A stretch of 64,000 nucleotides of DNA from Afipia sp. GAS231 (GTDB lineage Bacteria; Pseudomonadota; Alphaproteobacteria; Rhizobiales; Xanthobacteraceae), in assembly GCF_900103365.1 (NCBI RefSeq), contig NZ_LT629703.1, positions 7,488,501 to 7,552,500 of the forward strand. The letters are read 5' to 3'. The notes under the pieces were generated by a model. It was not told the origin of the DNA. It ran no database searches and worked only from the letters and a program-made list of their open reading frames with translations. A program made the position numbers and the translations under genes. Positions 26,554 through 37,129 of this stretch are shown here, piece after piece; position 1 is the stretch's first letter, and each line of letters begins with the position of its first letter.

Positions 26554-27159
26554 TCAAAACCGCTTGCTCACAAACTTCGAACCCTTCAGTCCATACCGCC
26601 ACGGCAGATCGACCGCCTTGGTAATCCCGATCCGCAACCCCGTGACAACCTCGGGCTGGCCTGTCCGCGCATGCAACGCAAACGGCGGGGTATCGAGCGG
26701 CAGTTCGCTGTGCGCAATGGTGATGCCGAGCGCCTCGCAGAGTTTGCCGGGGCCGGAACACAGCGAACGTTCGTCATGCAGGCCGCGGCGCCGGCGCATC
26801 TCCGGGATACCGTGGGTCGGCTCCAGCGCGCGGATCAGCACAGCGCTGGCCGAGCCCGCCTTTTCGCAGACGAGGTTGACGCACCAGTGGATGCCGTAGG
26901 AGCGGTAGACGTAGGAAAACCCCGGCGGGCCGAACATCACCATGTTACGCGGCGTCGGCCCGTTGAAGGAGTGCGCGGCCGGCTCGCTGTGGTGATAGGC
27001 CTCGACCTCGACAATGATGCCGCCGACACCGTCGACCAGCAGCGTCGCCCCGATCAGGTCGGGCGCCACCTCGAGCACGCTGCGGGCAAAAAACGAGCGT
27101 TTCAGCGGCTTGCCGAGGCTGTGGGCGGCGGCAACGGCCGTCTTGGGGCTTCGAGCCAT
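26554..27159 (-). CDS. DNA-3-methyladenine glycosylase (AAG/MPG family)
   Basis: 201 residues, the normal length of bacterial AAG-family glycosylases. Conserved parts visible: [19 protein letters not shown], the VEVEAYH segment with the catalytic Glu, and [14 protein letters not shown]. The enzyme excises alkylated purines to start base excision repair. It is transcribed away from lipA across a 154-bp divergent gap. The palindromic repeat at 26443-26527 lies directly beyond its stop. Confidence 0.92.
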   Translation of the reverse strand: MARSPKTAVAAAHSLGKPLKRSFFARSVLEVAPDLIGATLLVDGVGGIIVEVEAYHHSEPAAHSFNGPTPRNMVMFGPPGFSYVYRSYGIHWCVNLVCEKAGSASAVLIRALEPTHGIPEMRRRRGLHDERSLCSGPGKLCEALGITIAHSELPLDTPPFALHARTGQPEVVTGLRIGITKAVDLPWRYGLKGSKFVSKRF

Positions 27160-27313
27160 TTCAGGTGAGAATCACTGTGGAACAGATGAAAACTGCCTAT
27201 ATTTTGCACGTTTCTGCTAGCGTCGCACAGACAGATTGCAGATCTGCCGCAATCGGGTTGCGACGATCAGCGACACGGATTAGCTAGGTAACTCAGCAAC
27301 TACCGGACTGAAC

Positions 27314-28273
27314 ATGGTCGTCCTCGTCGATACCGTCTCCACCACCCAGGTACGCCCGCGGCACCCCGAAAAGGTGAACCGGCCGGACGCGCTGTCGCCG
27401 CCGAAGCCGGACTGGATCCGGGTCCGCGCGCCGAACACCCGCGGCTACGCCGACACCCGCAAGATCGTCAAGGAGAACGGCCTCGTCACGGTGTGCGAGG
27501 AGGCCGGCTGCCCGAACATCGGCGAATGCTGGGACAAGAAGCACGCCACCTTCATGATCATGGGCGACACCTGCACCCGCGCCTGCGCGTTCTGCAACGT
27601 CAAGACCGGCATGCCCGGCGCGCTCGATGCCTCGGAGCCGGAGCATGTCGCGGAGGCGACTTTCAAGCTCGGGTTGGCGCACATCGTCATCACCTCGGTT
27701 GATCGCGACGATCTCGCCGACGGCGGCGCCGAACATTTCGCACAAACCATCCGCGCCATCCGCGCGCGCTGTCCGACCACCACGATCGAAATCCTCACCC
27801 CCGATTTCCTGCGCAAGGAAGGCGCGCTCGAGGTGGTCGCCAAAGCCAAGCCCGACGTGTTCAACCACAATCTGGAAACCGTACCGTCGCGCTATCTCAC
27901 GGTGCGCCCGGGCGCGCGCTATTTTCATTCGATCCGGCTGTTGCAGCGGGTCAAGGAAATCGACCCCACCATCTTCACCAAATCCGGCATCATGGTCGGC
28001 CTCGGCGAAGAGCGCCACGAGGTACTGCAGGTGATGGACGACCTGCGCTCGGCGGAGGTCGATTTCCTCACCATCGGCCAGTATCTGCAGCCGACCCGCA
28101 AGCATCACGCCGTGATGCGCTATGTCACCCCGGACGAGTTCGCAGGCTACGAGAAGGTCGCCTACACCAAGGGCTTCCTGATGGTGTCGGCGAGCCCGCT
28201 GACCCGCTCATCGCATCACGCCGGCGACGATTTCGCCAAGCTGCAAGCGGCCCGGGCTGCACTGTCGCGCTGA
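27314..28273 (+). CDS. lipA: Lipoyl synthase
   Basis: 319 residues. Both iron-sulfur motifs of LipA are present: the auxiliary cluster [13 protein letters not shown] and the radical-[16 protein letters not shown]. The C-terminal RSS motif ([11 protein letters not shown]) provides the last cluster ligand. The enzyme inserts two sulfur atoms into octanoyl groups on lipoate-dependent enzymes such as pyruvate dehydrogenase. It is followed 4 bp later by the Coq10-type gene, an arrangement conserved in related genomes. Confidence 0.97.
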   Translation: MVVLVDTVSTTQVRPRHPEKVNRPDALSPPKPDWIRVRAPNTRGYADTRKIVKENGLVTVCEEAGCPNIGECWDKKHATFMIMGDTCTRACAFCNVKTGMPGALDASEPEHVAEATFKLGLAHIVITSVDRDDLADGGAEHFAQTIRAIRARCPTTTIEILTPDFLRKEGALEVVAKAKPDVFNHNLETVPSRYLTVRPGARYFHSIRLLQRVKEIDPTIFTKSGIMVGLGEERHEVLQVMDDLRSAEVDFLTIGQYLQPTRKHHAVMRYVTPDEFAGYEKVAYTKGFLMVSASPLTRSSHHAGDDFAKLQAARAALSR

Positions 28274-28277
28274 GCCG

Positions 28278-28736
28278 ATGCCGAGATTTTCCAGCAAGCG
28301 CCGGGTTCATCACACCGCGCAGCAGATGTTCGATCTGGTCGCCGACGTCGAGCGCTATCCGGAATTCGTGCCGCTGTGCCATTCGCTGAAGATTCGCCAG
28401 CGCACGCCCAAGCCCGATGGCACCGAGATCGTCGTTGCCGACATGACGGTGTCGTTCAAGCTGGTGCGGGAATCCTTCACCAGCCGGGTGACGCTGGACC
28501 GGCCGAACCTCAAGATCCTGGTCGAGTACCTGAAGGGGCCGTTCAGCAACCTGGAAAACCGCTGGAGCTTCGAGGCCCGGTCCGAAACCGACTGCGATGT
28601 CGGATTTTTCCTGAGCTACGAATTCAAGAGCCGGATGCTGGCGATGCTGATGGGCACGATGTTCGACGCGGCGTTCCAGCGCTTTGCGGCGGCCTTCGAG
28701 AAGCGCGCGGATGTGGTCTACGGGAAGGGCCGGTGA
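28278..28736 (+). CDS. Coq10/RatA-type START-domain protein
   Basis: 152 residues. The N-terminal FSSKRRVHHTAQQMFDLVAD and ERYPEFVPLC pattern is that of the SRPBCC (START-like) family shared by mitochondrial Coq10 and bacterial RatA. Database names often call it a toxin, but in alphaproteobacteria linked to lipA a lipid- or ubiquinone-binding role is more likely. The start is 4 bp after the lipA stop, so it is translated from the same mRNA. Confidence 0.88.
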   Translation: MPRFSSKRRVHHTAQQMFDLVADVERYPEFVPLCHSLKIRQRTPKPDGTEIVVADMTVSFKLVRESFTSRVTLDRPNLKILVEYLKGPFSNLENRWSFEARSETDCDVGFFLSYEFKSRMLAMLMGTMFDAAFQRFAAAFEKRADVVYGKGR

Positions 28737-28761
28737 TAGCCGGCGATCGAGACTCTATCCA

Positions 28762-28882
28762 CGTCATTGCGAGGAGCACTCTTGTCCGCCGAAGCCCGCC
28801 TTCGGGCGAAGGCGGATGCGACGAAGCAATCCAGACCTTTTCCACGGAGAGATGGATTGCTTCGCTTGCGCTCGCAATGACG
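28762..28882. repeat. Palindromic repeat, family 2, with a second palindrome nested inside
   Basis: The outer arms are CGTCATTGCGAG... and ...CTCGCAATGACG. Within the left arm, at about 28785-28816, sits a different hairpin (TCCGCC...GCCCGCCTTCGGGC...GGCGGA) that splits the usual GAGC|GACGAAGCAATCC junction. It lies between convergent genes and may serve both as terminator. Confidence 0.8.
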
Positions 28883-28883
28883 G

Positions 28884-29486
28884 CTATGAACGCGTCGGCC
28901 GTCGCCGTTTGACCGCGCCGCCCCGGGGCGTGCGGGCGACGCGGGGGCGCAGCCGGCTGGCGGCCGCACGGCGAGGTTTTGCGGGCGCCTGCGGTCCGCG
29001 CGCCAGCTCCATCAGCATGCGCAGCGCCTCGACCACCGAGCGATGGCGCACGGTGGTGCGGCCGATGGCGCCGAACCGGCATTCGCGGTGCAGGATGCGG
29101 CCGTCGCGGGCGGCGACCGCGAAATGCACCAGGCCGACCGGCTTGCCGGGCGTCGCACCGCCGGGGCCGGCGATGCCGGTGATGGATACCGCGAGATCAA
29201 CGCCGGCGCGTTCCAGCGCGCCGATCGCCATCGCGGTGGCGGTTTCCTTGCTGACGGCACCGAAGGTCGCGAGCGTGGTGGCCTTGACGCCGAGCATCGC
29301 GCGCTTGGCCTCGTTGGAATAGGTGACGAAGCCGCGATCGATGACGTCGGAGGAACCGGGAATGTCAGTCAGCGCGCCGGCGACGAGCCCGCCGGTACAG
29401 GATTCGGCGGTCGCAACCGTCAGCTTGCGCATCCGGCACAAATCGAGCAGCGAGCGGGAGAGGGCGCGGGCGTCGCTGCCGCTCAT
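28884..29486 (-). CDS. cinA: CinA family protein (nicotinamide-nucleotide amidohydrolase type)
   Basis: 200 residues, matching the C-terminal domain of CinA alone (PncC type). Signatures are AESCTGGLVAGALTDIPGSS near residue 27 with the catalytic Ser and Cys region, and SITGIAGPGGATPGKPVGLV. The family deamidates nicotinamide mononucleotide; a competence role is not implied. About 30 extra residues at the C-terminus are rich in Arg, Lys and Ala. It lies 1 bp after ispDF and is cotranscribed with it. Confidence 0.9.
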   Translation of the reverse strand: MSGSDARALSRSLLDLCRMRKLTVATAESCTGGLVAGALTDIPGSSDVIDRGFVTYSNEAKRAMLGVKATTLATFGAVSKETATAMAIGALERAGVDLAVSITGIAGPGGATPGKPVGLVHFAVAARDGRILHRECRFGAIGRTTVRHRSVVEALRMLMELARGPQAPAKPRRAAASRLRPRVARTPRGGAVKRRRPTRS

Positions 29487-29487
29487 G

Positions 29488-30669
29488 CTATTCGCTCCAG
29501 GGAAGACGGATGGTGGCGCTCGCGGTCGCGGCGATGCCTTCCTCGCGGCCGGTAAAGCCGAGCCGCTCGCTGGTGGTCGCCTTGACGGCGACGCGCGAGA
29601 TGTTGACGCCGGTGATCTCGGCGATGCGCGCGCGCATGGCGTCGCGCAGCGGGCCGATCTTCGGACGCTCGCAGATCAGCGTGACCTCGAGATTGGCGAT
29701 CCGGCCGCCGCGCGCGGTGACGCGCTCGATCGCGTAGGCGAGGAATTTGTCGGACGCGGCACCCTTCCACTTCATGTCGCTGGGCGGGAAGTGCGAGCCG
29801 ATGTCGCCGTCGGCCAGCGCGCCGAGGATGGCGTCGACCAAGGCATGCAGGCCGACATCGCCGTCGGAATGGGCGAGAAAGCCGCGTGTGTGCGGCACGC
29901 GGACGCCGCAGATCATCAGGTGGTCGCCGTCGCCGAAGGCGTGCACGTCGTAACCGGTGCCGGTCCTGATGTCGCCGAGCTGGCTGGCGAGGCGGGCTTC
30001 CTCGCGGACGAAGTCTTCGGGTGTCGTGAGTTTCATGTTCGCAGGATCGCCTTCAAAGGTCGCTACCGTCAATCCCGCCCATTCGGCGAGCGCCGCATCG
30101 TCGGTGAAATCGCTGCGGCCGTCGCGCGCGGCGCGGCGATGGGCCTCGAGGATGACGTCGAAGCGAAACGCCTGCGGCGTTTGCGCGATCCGCAGCTTCG
30201 CGCGGTCAGGCGTCGCCTCGACGTCGCCGGCGGCGCTGACCTGCTTGATCGTATCGGTGACGGCAATTGCCGGGACCGCAGCGCCGGTGCGTTCCGCCGC
30301 GTCGATCGCGCGCGAAATCACCGCTGGCGTCACGAACGGACGGGCGGCATCGTGGATCAAAACGATGTCGGGTTTTTCCGCGGCCAGCGCCTCGAGGCCG
30401 GCATGCACCGAGGCTTGGCGCGTCGCGCCGCCGTTGGTCGGAGGCTGATGGCGCAGGCTGGCCACGGCATCATTGAAGATCGCGATGTCATCGGGATTCA
30501 CGACCGGCTGCACGGCGAATACATCCGGGTGCTCGCAAAACGCCTCCATGGCGCGGAAGATCACGGTCTGGCCGCCGATGGTGCGGTATTGCTTGGGTCC
30601 GCCGGCGCCGGCGCGAAGGCCGCGCCCGGCTGCGACGAGGATGGCGGCGGTACGCTTGGGTTTGGACAT
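29488..30669 (-). CDS. ispDF: Bifunctional IspD/IspF isoprenoid biosynthesis enzyme
   Basis: 393 residues. The N-terminal half is IspD, with the nucleotidyl-transfer motif [19 protein letters not shown] near residue 12. The C-terminal half is IspF, with [19 protein letters not shown] and [20 protein letters not shown] carrying the metal-binding Asp and His. The fusion performs the third and fifth steps of the MEP pathway. The fused form is the norm in Rhizobiales and many other alphaproteobacteria. It points away from dusB, sharing the 253-bp upstream gap. Confidence 0.96.
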   Translation of the reverse strand: MSKPKRTAAILVAAGRGLRAGAGGPKQYRTIGGQTVIFRAMEAFCEHPDVFAVQPVVNPDDIAIFNDAVASLRHQPPTNGGATRQASVHAGLEALAAEKPDIVLIHDAARPFVTPAVISRAIDAAERTGAAVPAIAVTDTIKQVSAAGDVEATPDRAKLRIAQTPQAFRFDVILEAHRRAARDGRSDFTDDAALAEWAGLTVATFEGDPANMKLTTPEDFVREEARLASQLGDIRTGTGYDVHAFGDGDHLMICGVRVPHTRGFLAHSDGDVGLHALVDAILGALADGDIGSHFPPSDMKWKGAASDKFLAYAIERVTARGGRIANLEVTLICERPKIGPLRDAMRARIAEITGVNISRVAVKATTSERLGFTGREEGIAATASATIRLPWSE

Positions 30670-30846
30670 CGGACTCTGTGGCAGGCGGATCGGGTTGAGG
30701 GGCGGGATGGCGCCTTCGCTGGCGCACAGCCCTTACCATGCCGAATGCGCAAAAACAGAGCGTTTCCCAATAGCTGTGGGAAAAGCAGATTTTGTTGCAG
30801 TGCACTTGCACAAATGATAGAACTGTCTAAAGTGTAGGCATGAAGC

Positions 30847-30874
30847 TTGACTGCACAAGATTTGTGCTCACAAT
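30847..30874 (+). promoter_or_regulatory. Candidate dusB-ntrBC promoter with NtrC-like operator in the spacer
   Basis: TTGACT (30847-30852) and CACAAT (30869-30874) are 16 bp apart. The spacer is filled by TGCACAAGATTTGTGCT (30852-30868), which fits the NtrC consensus TGCAC-N7-GTGCA with one mismatch. The core GCACAA-gat-TTGTGC is a perfect palindrome. An operator lying between -35 and -10 would block the promoter when occupied. Confidence 0.6.
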
Positions 30875-30922
30875 ATGCGCCGACGGCCGCAATGACGCTG
30901 CCGCACCAACCATGAGAACTCC

Positions 30923-31957
30923 GTGACCGGCCTGGAAAGTTCACGCCCTAAGCCGTTGAAAATAGGCGAGATTGCTGTCGCCAACCGGGTTCTCCTGGCG
31001 CCGATGTCGGGTGTCACCGACGCGCCTTTTCGACGACTCTCTGCCAGACTCGGCGCCGGACTGGTCGTTTCGGAAATGACCGCCAGCGATGACCTCGTGA
31101 ATGGCAAGCCGATGTCGCGGTTGCGCTGCGAGGCGGCCGGGATCGGGCCCCATGTGGTTCAGCTCGCCGGCTGCGAAACCCACTGGATGGCGGAAGGAGC
31201 CAAGGTCGCGGAAGCCGCCGGCGCCGACATCATCGACATCAACATGGGCTGTCCCGCGCGTCACGTGACCGGCGGCCAGTCCGGCTCGGCGCTGATGCGC
31301 GATCTTGATCACGCCTCGAAGCTGATCGAAGCGACCATCGCCGCTGTGAAGGTGCCGGTGACGCTGAAAATGCGGCTCGGCTGGGACGATCGCTCGCACA
31401 ACGCGCCCGAACTCGCGCGTCGCGCGGAAGCCGCCGGCGTGCAGATGATCACGGTGCACGGGCGCACGCGCTGTCAGTTCTACAAGGGCGAAGCGGACTG
31501 GAGGGCGGTGCGCGCCGTCAAGGATGCGATCACGGTTCCGCTGGTCGTCAATGGCGACATCACGTCGTTCGAGAAGGCCGTACGCGCGCTTGATATGTCG
31601 GGCGCCGATGCCGTGATGATCGGCCGCGGCGCGCAGGGCCAGCCGTGGTTGCCGGGCCAGATCGGCCGCCGGCTTGAAACCGGCAAAGCCGAATCCGCTC
31701 CGCATCTCTCCGAACAGTTCGCGCACATCACCGCGCTTTATGACGAAGTCTGTCGACATTACGGATTGCGCATCGGGCTAAGGCACGCGCGAAAACATCT
31801 CGGCTGGGCGCTGGAGGTTGCGGCGCAGTGCAGCCGCGCCCCGGCGGAGACGCTGAAGGGCTGGCGGCAGAAGATTTTGACGTCGGAGGATCCGCACCGC
31901 GTGCACCGATCGCTCCAGGACGCGTTCGACGATTTTGCTTGGAGTGCCGCTGCATGA
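30923..31957 (+). CDS. dusB: tRNA-dihydrouridine synthase (NifR3/DusB)
   Basis: 344 residues from GTG 30923; no ATG in frame lies near the family start. The FMN-binding barrel begins [14 protein letters not shown]. The catalytic Cys is in [19 protein letters not shown]. The enzyme reduces uridines in tRNA D-loops. It is the historical nifR3, first gene of the ntrBC operon in many alphaproteobacteria. Its stop overlaps the ntrB start (ATGA), so translation is coupled. Confidence 0.95.
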   Translation: MTGLESSRPKPLKIGEIAVANRVLLAPMSGVTDAPFRRLSARLGAGLVVSEMTASDDLVNGKPMSRLRCEAAGIGPHVVQLAGCETHWMAEGAKVAEAAGADIIDINMGCPARHVTGGQSGSALMRDLDHASKLIEATIAAVKVPVTLKMRLGWDDRSHNAPELARRAEAAGVQMITVHGRTRCQFYKGEADWRAVRAVKDAITVPLVVNGDITSFEKAVRALDMSGADAVMIGRGAQGQPWLPGQIGRRLETGKAESAPHLSEQFAHITALYDEVCRHYGLRIGLRHARKHLGWALEVAAQCSRAPAETLKGWRQKILTSEDPHRVHRSLQDAFDDFAWSAAA

Positions 31958-33129
31958 CGTCAGCCGCAGAACATCGCCGGTCACTGCCCACCGACAGCGA
32001 TGCGATCCTCAACGCATTGCCCAATCCCGTGCTGCTGGTCGCGCCGGACGGCCGCATCGTCGATGCCAACATCGCCGCCGAATCCTTTTTCGAGATTTCC
32101 ACGCAGTTCCTGCGGCGGCAGTCGCTGAAGGAATTGGTGCCGTTCGGCAGTCCGCTGCTGGCGCTGATCGATCAGGTGCGGTCGAGCGGCTCGCCGGTCA
32201 ACGAATACAAGGTCGATCTCGGCACGCCGCGGATCGGCGGCGATCGGCAGGTCGATCTTCACGTCGCTCCGCTGACCGAGCGGCCCGGCCACATCGTGGT
32301 CATGCTGCAGGAACGCACCATCGCCGACAAGATGGACCGGCAACTGACGCATCGCAGCGCGGCGCGTTCGGTGATCGCGCTGGCCGCGATGCTGGCGCAC
32401 GAAATCAAGAACCCGCTGTCCGGCATCCGCGGTGCGGCGCAATTGCTGGAGCAGGCGGCGTCATCCGAAGATCGCATGCTGACGCGACTGATCTGCGACG
32501 AGGCCGACCGCATCGTGACGCTGGTCGACCGCATGGAAGTGTTCGGCGACGATCGCCCGGTGGCGCGCGGCCCGGTCAACATCCATTCCGTGCTCGACCA
32601 CGTCAAACGGCTGGCGCAGTCCGGCTTTGCCCGCAACATCCGCTTCATCGAGGACTACGATCCGTCGTTGCCGCCGGTGCTGGCCAATCAGGACCAGTTG
32701 ATCCAGGTATTCCTCAACCTCGTCAAGAACGCCGCCGAAGCGGTCGTCGATCTCGGCAGCGACGCGGAAATCCAGCTCACCACCGCGTTCCGGCCCGGCG
32801 TCCGGCTGTCGATACCCGGCAAGAAATCGCGGGTGTCGCTGCCGCTCGAATTCTGCGTCAAGGACAATGGCTCCGGCGTGCCGGAAGATCTGCTGCCGAA
32901 CCTGTTCGACCCCTTCGTCACCACCAAGCAGACCGGCAGCGGGCTTGGGCTGGCGCTGGTCGCCAAGATCGTCGGCGATCACGGCGGCATCATCGAATGC
33001 GAATCCCAGCCGCGGAAGACGACGTTCCGCGTGCTGCTGCCGATGTTCCATCCCACCAAACATTTCGATCACAGCAATCGCGACGACGTTTCGGGTACGC
33101 CGTCGCCTGCCTCAGAGAAAGCAAGATGA
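31954..33129 (+). CDS. ntrB: Nitrogen regulation sensor histidine kinase NtrB
   Basis: 391 residues from ATG 31954, overlapping the dusB stop. A PAS domain (about 20-120) is followed by the HisKA box [21 protein letters not shown], with His149 as phosphoacceptor. The HATPase part has N (NLVKNAAEA), G1 (DNGSGVP) and G2 (GSGLGLAL) boxes. There is no membrane segment, as usual for NtrB, which senses nitrogen through PII. It phosphorylates NtrC encoded 9 bp downstream. Confidence 0.96.
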   Translation: MTSAAEHRRSLPTDSDAILNALPNPVLLVAPDGRIVDANIAAESFFEISTQFLRRQSLKELVPFGSPLLALIDQVRSSGSPVNEYKVDLGTPRIGGDRQVDLHVAPLTERPGHIVVMLQERTIADKMDRQLTHRSAARSVIALAAMLAHEIKNPLSGIRGAAQLLEQAASSEDRMLTRLICDEADRIVTLVDRMEVFGDDRPVARGPVNIHSVLDHVKRLAQSGFARNIRFIEDYDPSLPPVLANQDQLIQVFLNLVKNAAEAVVDLGSDAEIQLTTAFRPGVRLSIPGKKSRVSLPLEFCVKDNGSGVPEDLLPNLFDPFVTTKQTGSGLGLALVAKIVGDHGGIIECESQPRKTTFRVLLPMFHPTKHFDHSNRDDVSGTPSPASEKAR

Positions 33130-33138
33130 GGAGAAACA

Positions 33139-34581
33139 ATGCCCGCAGGTAGTATTCTAGTCGCTGATGACGACACCGCCATCCGCACGGTTCTGAACCA
33201 GGCTCTTTCGCGCGCCGGCTACGAGGTGCGCCTGACCGGAAACGCGGCGACGCTGTGGCGATGGGTCAGCCAGGGCGAGGGCGATCTCGTCATCACCGAC
33301 GTGGTGATGCCCGACGAGAACGCGTTCGATCTGCTGCCGCGGATCAAGAAGATGCGGCCGAACCTACCCGTCATCGTCATGAGTGCGCAGAACACCTTCA
33401 TGACGGCGATCCGGGCCTCGGAGCGCGGCGCCTACGAATATCTGCCGAAACCATTCGACCTGAAGGAGCTGATCACCATCGTCGGCCGCGCCTTGGCGGA
33501 GCCCAAGGAGCGGGTGGCCAATGCCCCCGACGAGGGCGAATTCGATTCGATCCCGCTGGTCGGCCGCTCGCCGGCAATGCAGGAAATCTACCGGGTGCTG
33601 GCGCGGCTGATGCAGACCGACCTCACGGTGATGATCTCCGGCGAGTCCGGCACCGGTAAGGAACTGGTCGCGCGCGCGCTGCACGACTACGGCAAGCGCC
33701 GCAACGGCCCGTTCGTCGCGGTCAACATGGCGGCGATCCCGCGCGACCTCATCGAGTCCGAATTGTTCGGTCATGAGCGCGGCGCGTTTACCGGCGCCAA
33801 CACCCGCGCCTCCGGCCGCTTCGAACAGGCCGAAGGCGGCACGCTGTTTCTCGACGAAATCGGCGACATGCCGATGGAGGCGCAGACGCGGCTGCTGCGC
33901 GTGCTGCAGCAGGGCGAATACACCACCGTCGGTGGCCGGACCCCGATCAAGACCGACGTGCGAATCGTTGCCGCCAGCAACAAGGATCTGCGCATCCTGA
34001 TTCAGCAGGGCCTGTTCCGCGAGGATCTGTTCTTCCGTCTCAACGTGGTGCCGCTGCGGCTGCCGCCGTTGCGCGAACGCATCGAAGATCTGCCCGATCT
34101 CATCAGGCATTTCTTCTCGCTGGCGGAAAAAGACGGCCTGCCGCCGAAGAAACTCGACACGCTGGCGCTGGAGCGCCTCAAGCAGCATCGCTGGCCGGGC
34201 AACGTGCGCGAGCTGGAAAACCTCGCGCGACGGCTGGCGGCACTCTATCCGCAGGACGTCATCACCGGCTCGGTGATCGATGGCGAACTGGCCCCGCCGG
34301 CGGTCGCATCCGGCGGCAGTGCTCCCTTGGGCGTGGAGAATCTCGGCGGCGCCGTGGAAGCCTATCTGTCCTCGCACTTCTCGGGCTTTCCAAACGGCGT
34401 GCCGCCGCCCGGCCTCTACCACCGCATCCTGAAAGAGATCGAAGTGCCACTGCTGACGGCAGCGCTGGCAGCCACCCGCGGCAACCAGATCCGCGCGGCC
34501 GACCTGCTCGGGCTAAACCGCAATACGCTGCGCAAGAAGATCCGGGACCTCGACATTCAGGTCTACCGGAGCGGCGGCTAG
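33139..34581 (+). CDS. ntrC: Nitrogen regulation response regulator NtrC
   Basis: 480 residues, start preceded by a strong GAGGAG. The receiver domain has Asp54 in ITDVVMPDE. The AAA+ domain has Walker A GESGTGKE (168-175) and the sigma-54 contact motif GAFTGA (215-220), then [10 protein letters not shown] as Walker B. The C-terminal Fis-type HTH is [17 protein letters not shown]. It activates sigma-54 promoters of nitrogen assimilation genes when phosphorylated. It may also repress its own operon through the operator at 30852-30868. Confidence 0.97.
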   Translation: MPAGSILVADDDTAIRTVLNQALSRAGYEVRLTGNAATLWRWVSQGEGDLVITDVVMPDENAFDLLPRIKKMRPNLPVIVMSAQNTFMTAIRASERGAYEYLPKPFDLKELITIVGRALAEPKERVANAPDEGEFDSIPLVGRSPAMQEIYRVLARLMQTDLTVMISGESGTGKELVARALHDYGKRRNGPFVAVNMAAIPRDLIESELFGHERGAFTGANTRASGRFEQAEGGTLFLDEIGDMPMEAQTRLLRVLQQGEYTTVGGRTPIKTDVRIVAASNKDLRILIQQGLFREDLFFRLNVVPLRLPPLRERIEDLPDLIRHFFSLAEKDGLPPKKLDTLALERLKQHRWPGNVRELENLARRLAALYPQDVITGSVIDGELAPPAVASGGSAPLGVENLGGAVEAYLSSHFSGFPNGVPPPGLYHRILKEIEVPLLTAALAATRGNQIRAADLLGLNRNTLRKKIRDLDIQVYRSGG

Positions 34582-34710
34582 AGGCATTCCAGTGCGCGGC
34601 AGGTCGGTTGCCGCGCCATGGAGCCGATAGCCGCTGGGGATCGATCAATTCGCAGCGAGGCACGCCGCGGAATTGTCGCAATTCGGCAACATTGTGATAT
34701 GAATGCATCA

Positions 34711-34727
34711 GTCCGCAGCCAGCGGAC
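34711..34727 (+). terminator. Short hairpin between ntrC and ntrY
   Basis: GTCCGC-agcca-GCGGAC has a perfect 6-bp stem, in the 176-bp gap, 31 bp before the ntrY start. It has no T-run and may be a weak terminator or an RNA element of the ntrY leader. Confidence 0.35.
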
Positions 34728-34757
34728 CTTAAGCCATTCATCACACCGATTGCCGGA

Positions 34758-37112
34758 ATGACCACCGCAGAGACCTCGGCGCCATCATTCGACCCGTCGC
34801 TTACCGAATCCACGGGAGGTATCCTGCGGAAGTGGGTGGCGCCGTTTGCCGTCGGTATAGCCCTGTTGTCGGCGTTCCTGACCTTCATGGTGCTGAGCGG
34901 CCTGACGCCGATCGAGCCGACCCGCCACGTCGTCTATTCCTTCCTGCTGATCAATGCGGCCACCATTCTGCTGTTGGTCGGCATTATCGTCCGCGAAGTC
35001 TGGCTGGTGATCGTGGCCCGGCGTCGCGGACGGGCGGCGGCGCGGCTCCACGTCCAGATCGTCAGCCTGTTCTCGGTCATCGCGGTGTTGCCGGCGGTGC
35101 TGGTGGCTGTTGTCGCCAACGTCACCATCGACCGCGGCCTCGACCGGCTGTTCTCGGGCCCGACCAAGGAGGTCATGCAGAATTCGCTGATCGTGGCCCG
35201 TGCCTATACCTATGAGCACGCCCAGCTCATTCGCGGCGACATCCTGGGAATGGCCAACGATCTCGGCAATCCGGCGCAACGAATCCTGTTCGATCAGGAC
35301 CGCAGGTCATTCAGGGAGTTGCTGACGGCCAACGCGGCGTCACGCAATTTGCCGGGCGCCATGCTGCTCGACAAGGACGGGCGCATTCTGGAGACGGCGC
35401 AGACCGGTATCCGGGAGCAGTTCACGACGCCGGCGCCGGAATTCCTCACCAATGTCGATGAAAACGAGCCGCAGATCGCGGTATTTCCGGAAGCCAACTA
35501 CGTCGCGGCGGTGATCCGGCTGCGGACCTTCGAAAATACCTTCCTGTATGTGGCGCGGCTGCTCGATCCCCGCGTGGTCGCGCAGCTCAAGCAGACCGAG
35601 GCCAGCGTCGCCGAATACGCCCAGATCGAATCGCGGCGGCTCGGTATTCAGGTCGCGTTCGCGCTGATGTTCGCGGTGATCGCGCTGACCATCCTGATGG
35701 CGTCGGTGCTGATCGGGCTGAATTTCGCCAACTGGCTGGTGGCGCCGATCCGCAACCTGATGAGCGCCGCCAATATCGTGTCGACCGGTGACCTGCACGT
35801 CCAGGTGCCGGTCCACAAATCCGAGGGCGATCTCGCCCAGCTCGGCCAGACCTTCAACAAGATGACGCAGGAATTGCGCACCCAGCGCGACGAACTGGTC
35901 AGCGCCTCGGACCTGATCGATAGTCGCCGCCGCTTCATCGAGGCGGTGCTGTCCTCGGCCAGCGCGGGGATCATCGGCGTCGACGCTTCCGGCAGCGTCG
36001 GCATCCTCAACCGTTCGGCCGAAAAGCTGATCGGCCACGCCGAGTCGGAGACGCTGGACCATCCGCTGTCGGACGTGCTGCCCGAGCTCGATGACATGAT
36101 GAAAACCGCGCGCGAGGGCACCCAGCGCCTGGTGCAGGGCCAGATCACCATCATGCGCGACGGCCAGGAGCGCAACCTGTCGGTTCGCGTCAGCGCCGAA
36201 CAGACCAGCCATTCGCGCGACAGCTACATCATCACGCTCGACGACATCACCGATCTGGTGTCCGCACAGCGCACCTCGGCCTGGGGCGACGTTGCCCGCC
36301 GCATCGCCCATGAAATCAAGAATCCGCTGACGCCGATCCAGCTTTCGGCCGAACGCATCCGCCGCAAATTCGGCAAGGTCATCGTCGAGGACAAGGGCAT
36401 CTTCGAGCAGTGTACCGATACCATCGTGCGACAGGTTGACGATATCAGACGGATGGTGGACGAATTCTCCCGCTTTGCACGGATGCCAAAGCCGGTCATG
36501 GAGGGCGAGGACGTCGCCGATACCGTGCGCCAGGCGGTGTTCCTGATGAAGGTCGGGCATCCCGACCTCGATATCGTGGCCGAAATCAAGCAGGACCCGA
36601 TGCGGGCGCAGTTCGACCGCCGGCTGATTTCGCAGGCGCTGACCAACATCATCAAGAATGCGACCGAAGCGATCGAACAGGTGCCGCCGGAAGAACTCGG
36701 CAAGGGTCGTATCGATGTCATCGCCGCGCGCGAGAACGAAGACATCCTGATCGACGTCATCGACAACGGCATCGGTCTGCCCAAGGTCAGTCGCGCCCGC
36801 TTGCTGGAGCCCTATGTGACGACGCGCCAAAAGGGCACCGGGCTTGGGCTCGCCATCGTCGGCCGCGTGCTCGAAGACCATGGCGGCCGCATCGAGCTCA
36901 AGGATGCCTCCGATTTCCGGCCCGGACAGCGCGGCGCCTGGATGCGGCTGCGGTTTTCCGTCACCGGGCAGGCTGCGAAGGGCGAAGCGAAAGAGCAGGC
37001 GCCGCCGACGAGCGAGCGCGGCGGCGAAACAAAGATGTCCACCTCCGGAACCACAGAGGCGGGTCCTACGACCAATGATGAAACAAAAACCGAAGCCGCA
37101 ACCGGCAACTGA
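34758..37112 (+). CDS. ntrY: Nitrogen regulation sensor kinase NtrY
   Basis: 784 residues. Three N-terminal membrane helices (about 25-130) are followed by a periplasmic domain and another helix near 295-325. Next come a HAMP domain (NLMSAANIVSTGDLHVQVPV), a PAS domain, the HisKA motif [20 protein letters not shown] and an HATPase domain (DNGIGLP, GTGLGLAIVGRV). The C-terminal 50 residues are low-complexity and charged. It is a membrane kinase paired with NtrX, linked to nitrogen, nitrate and redox control in alphaproteobacteria. The ntrX gene starts 17 bp downstream. Confidence 0.96.
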   Translation: MTTAETSAPSFDPSLTESTGGILRKWVAPFAVGIALLSAFLTFMVLSGLTPIEPTRHVVYSFLLINAATILLLVGIIVREVWLVIVARRRGRAAARLHVQIVSLFSVIAVLPAVLVAVVANVTIDRGLDRLFSGPTKEVMQNSLIVARAYTYEHAQLIRGDILGMANDLGNPAQRILFDQDRRSFRELLTANAASRNLPGAMLLDKDGRILETAQTGIREQFTTPAPEFLTNVDENEPQIAVFPEANYVAAVIRLRTFENTFLYVARLLDPRVVAQLKQTEASVAEYAQIESRRLGIQVAFALMFAVIALTILMASVLIGLNFANWLVAPIRNLMSAANIVSTGDLHVQVPVHKSEGDLAQLGQTFNKMTQELRTQRDELVSASDLIDSRRRFIEAVLSSASAGIIGVDASGSVGILNRSAEKLIGHAESETLDHPLSDVLPELDDMMKTAREGTQRLVQGQITIMRDGQERNLSVRVSAEQTSHSRDSYIITLDDITDLVSAQRTSAWGDVARRIAHEIKNPLTPIQLSAERIRRKFGKVIVEDKGIFEQCTDTIVRQVDDIRRMVDEFSRFARMPKPVMEGEDVADTVRQAVFLMKVGHPDLDIVAEIKQDPMRAQFDRRLISQALTNIIKNATEAIEQVPPEELGKGRIDVIAARENEDILIDVIDNGIGLPKVSRARLLEPYVTTRQKGTGLGLAIVGRVLEDHGGRIELKDASDFRPGQRGAWMRLRFSVTGQAAKGEAKEQAPPTSERGGETKMSTSGTTEAGPTTNDETKTEAATGN

Positions 37113-37129
37113 CAAGACAGGTGTAACCC

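Noticed and set aside
28278..28736. A toxin of a toxin-antitoxin system (RatA annotation)
   Set aside because: No antitoxin partner, and linkage to lipA favours the Coq10-like lipid-binding role.
28884..29486. Competence function for CinA
   Set aside because: Only the amidohydrolase domain is present and no competence genes are near.
35340..37115. Antisense 591-codon frame over ntrY
   Set aside because: Shadow frame; His/Asp/Arg-rich without domain features.
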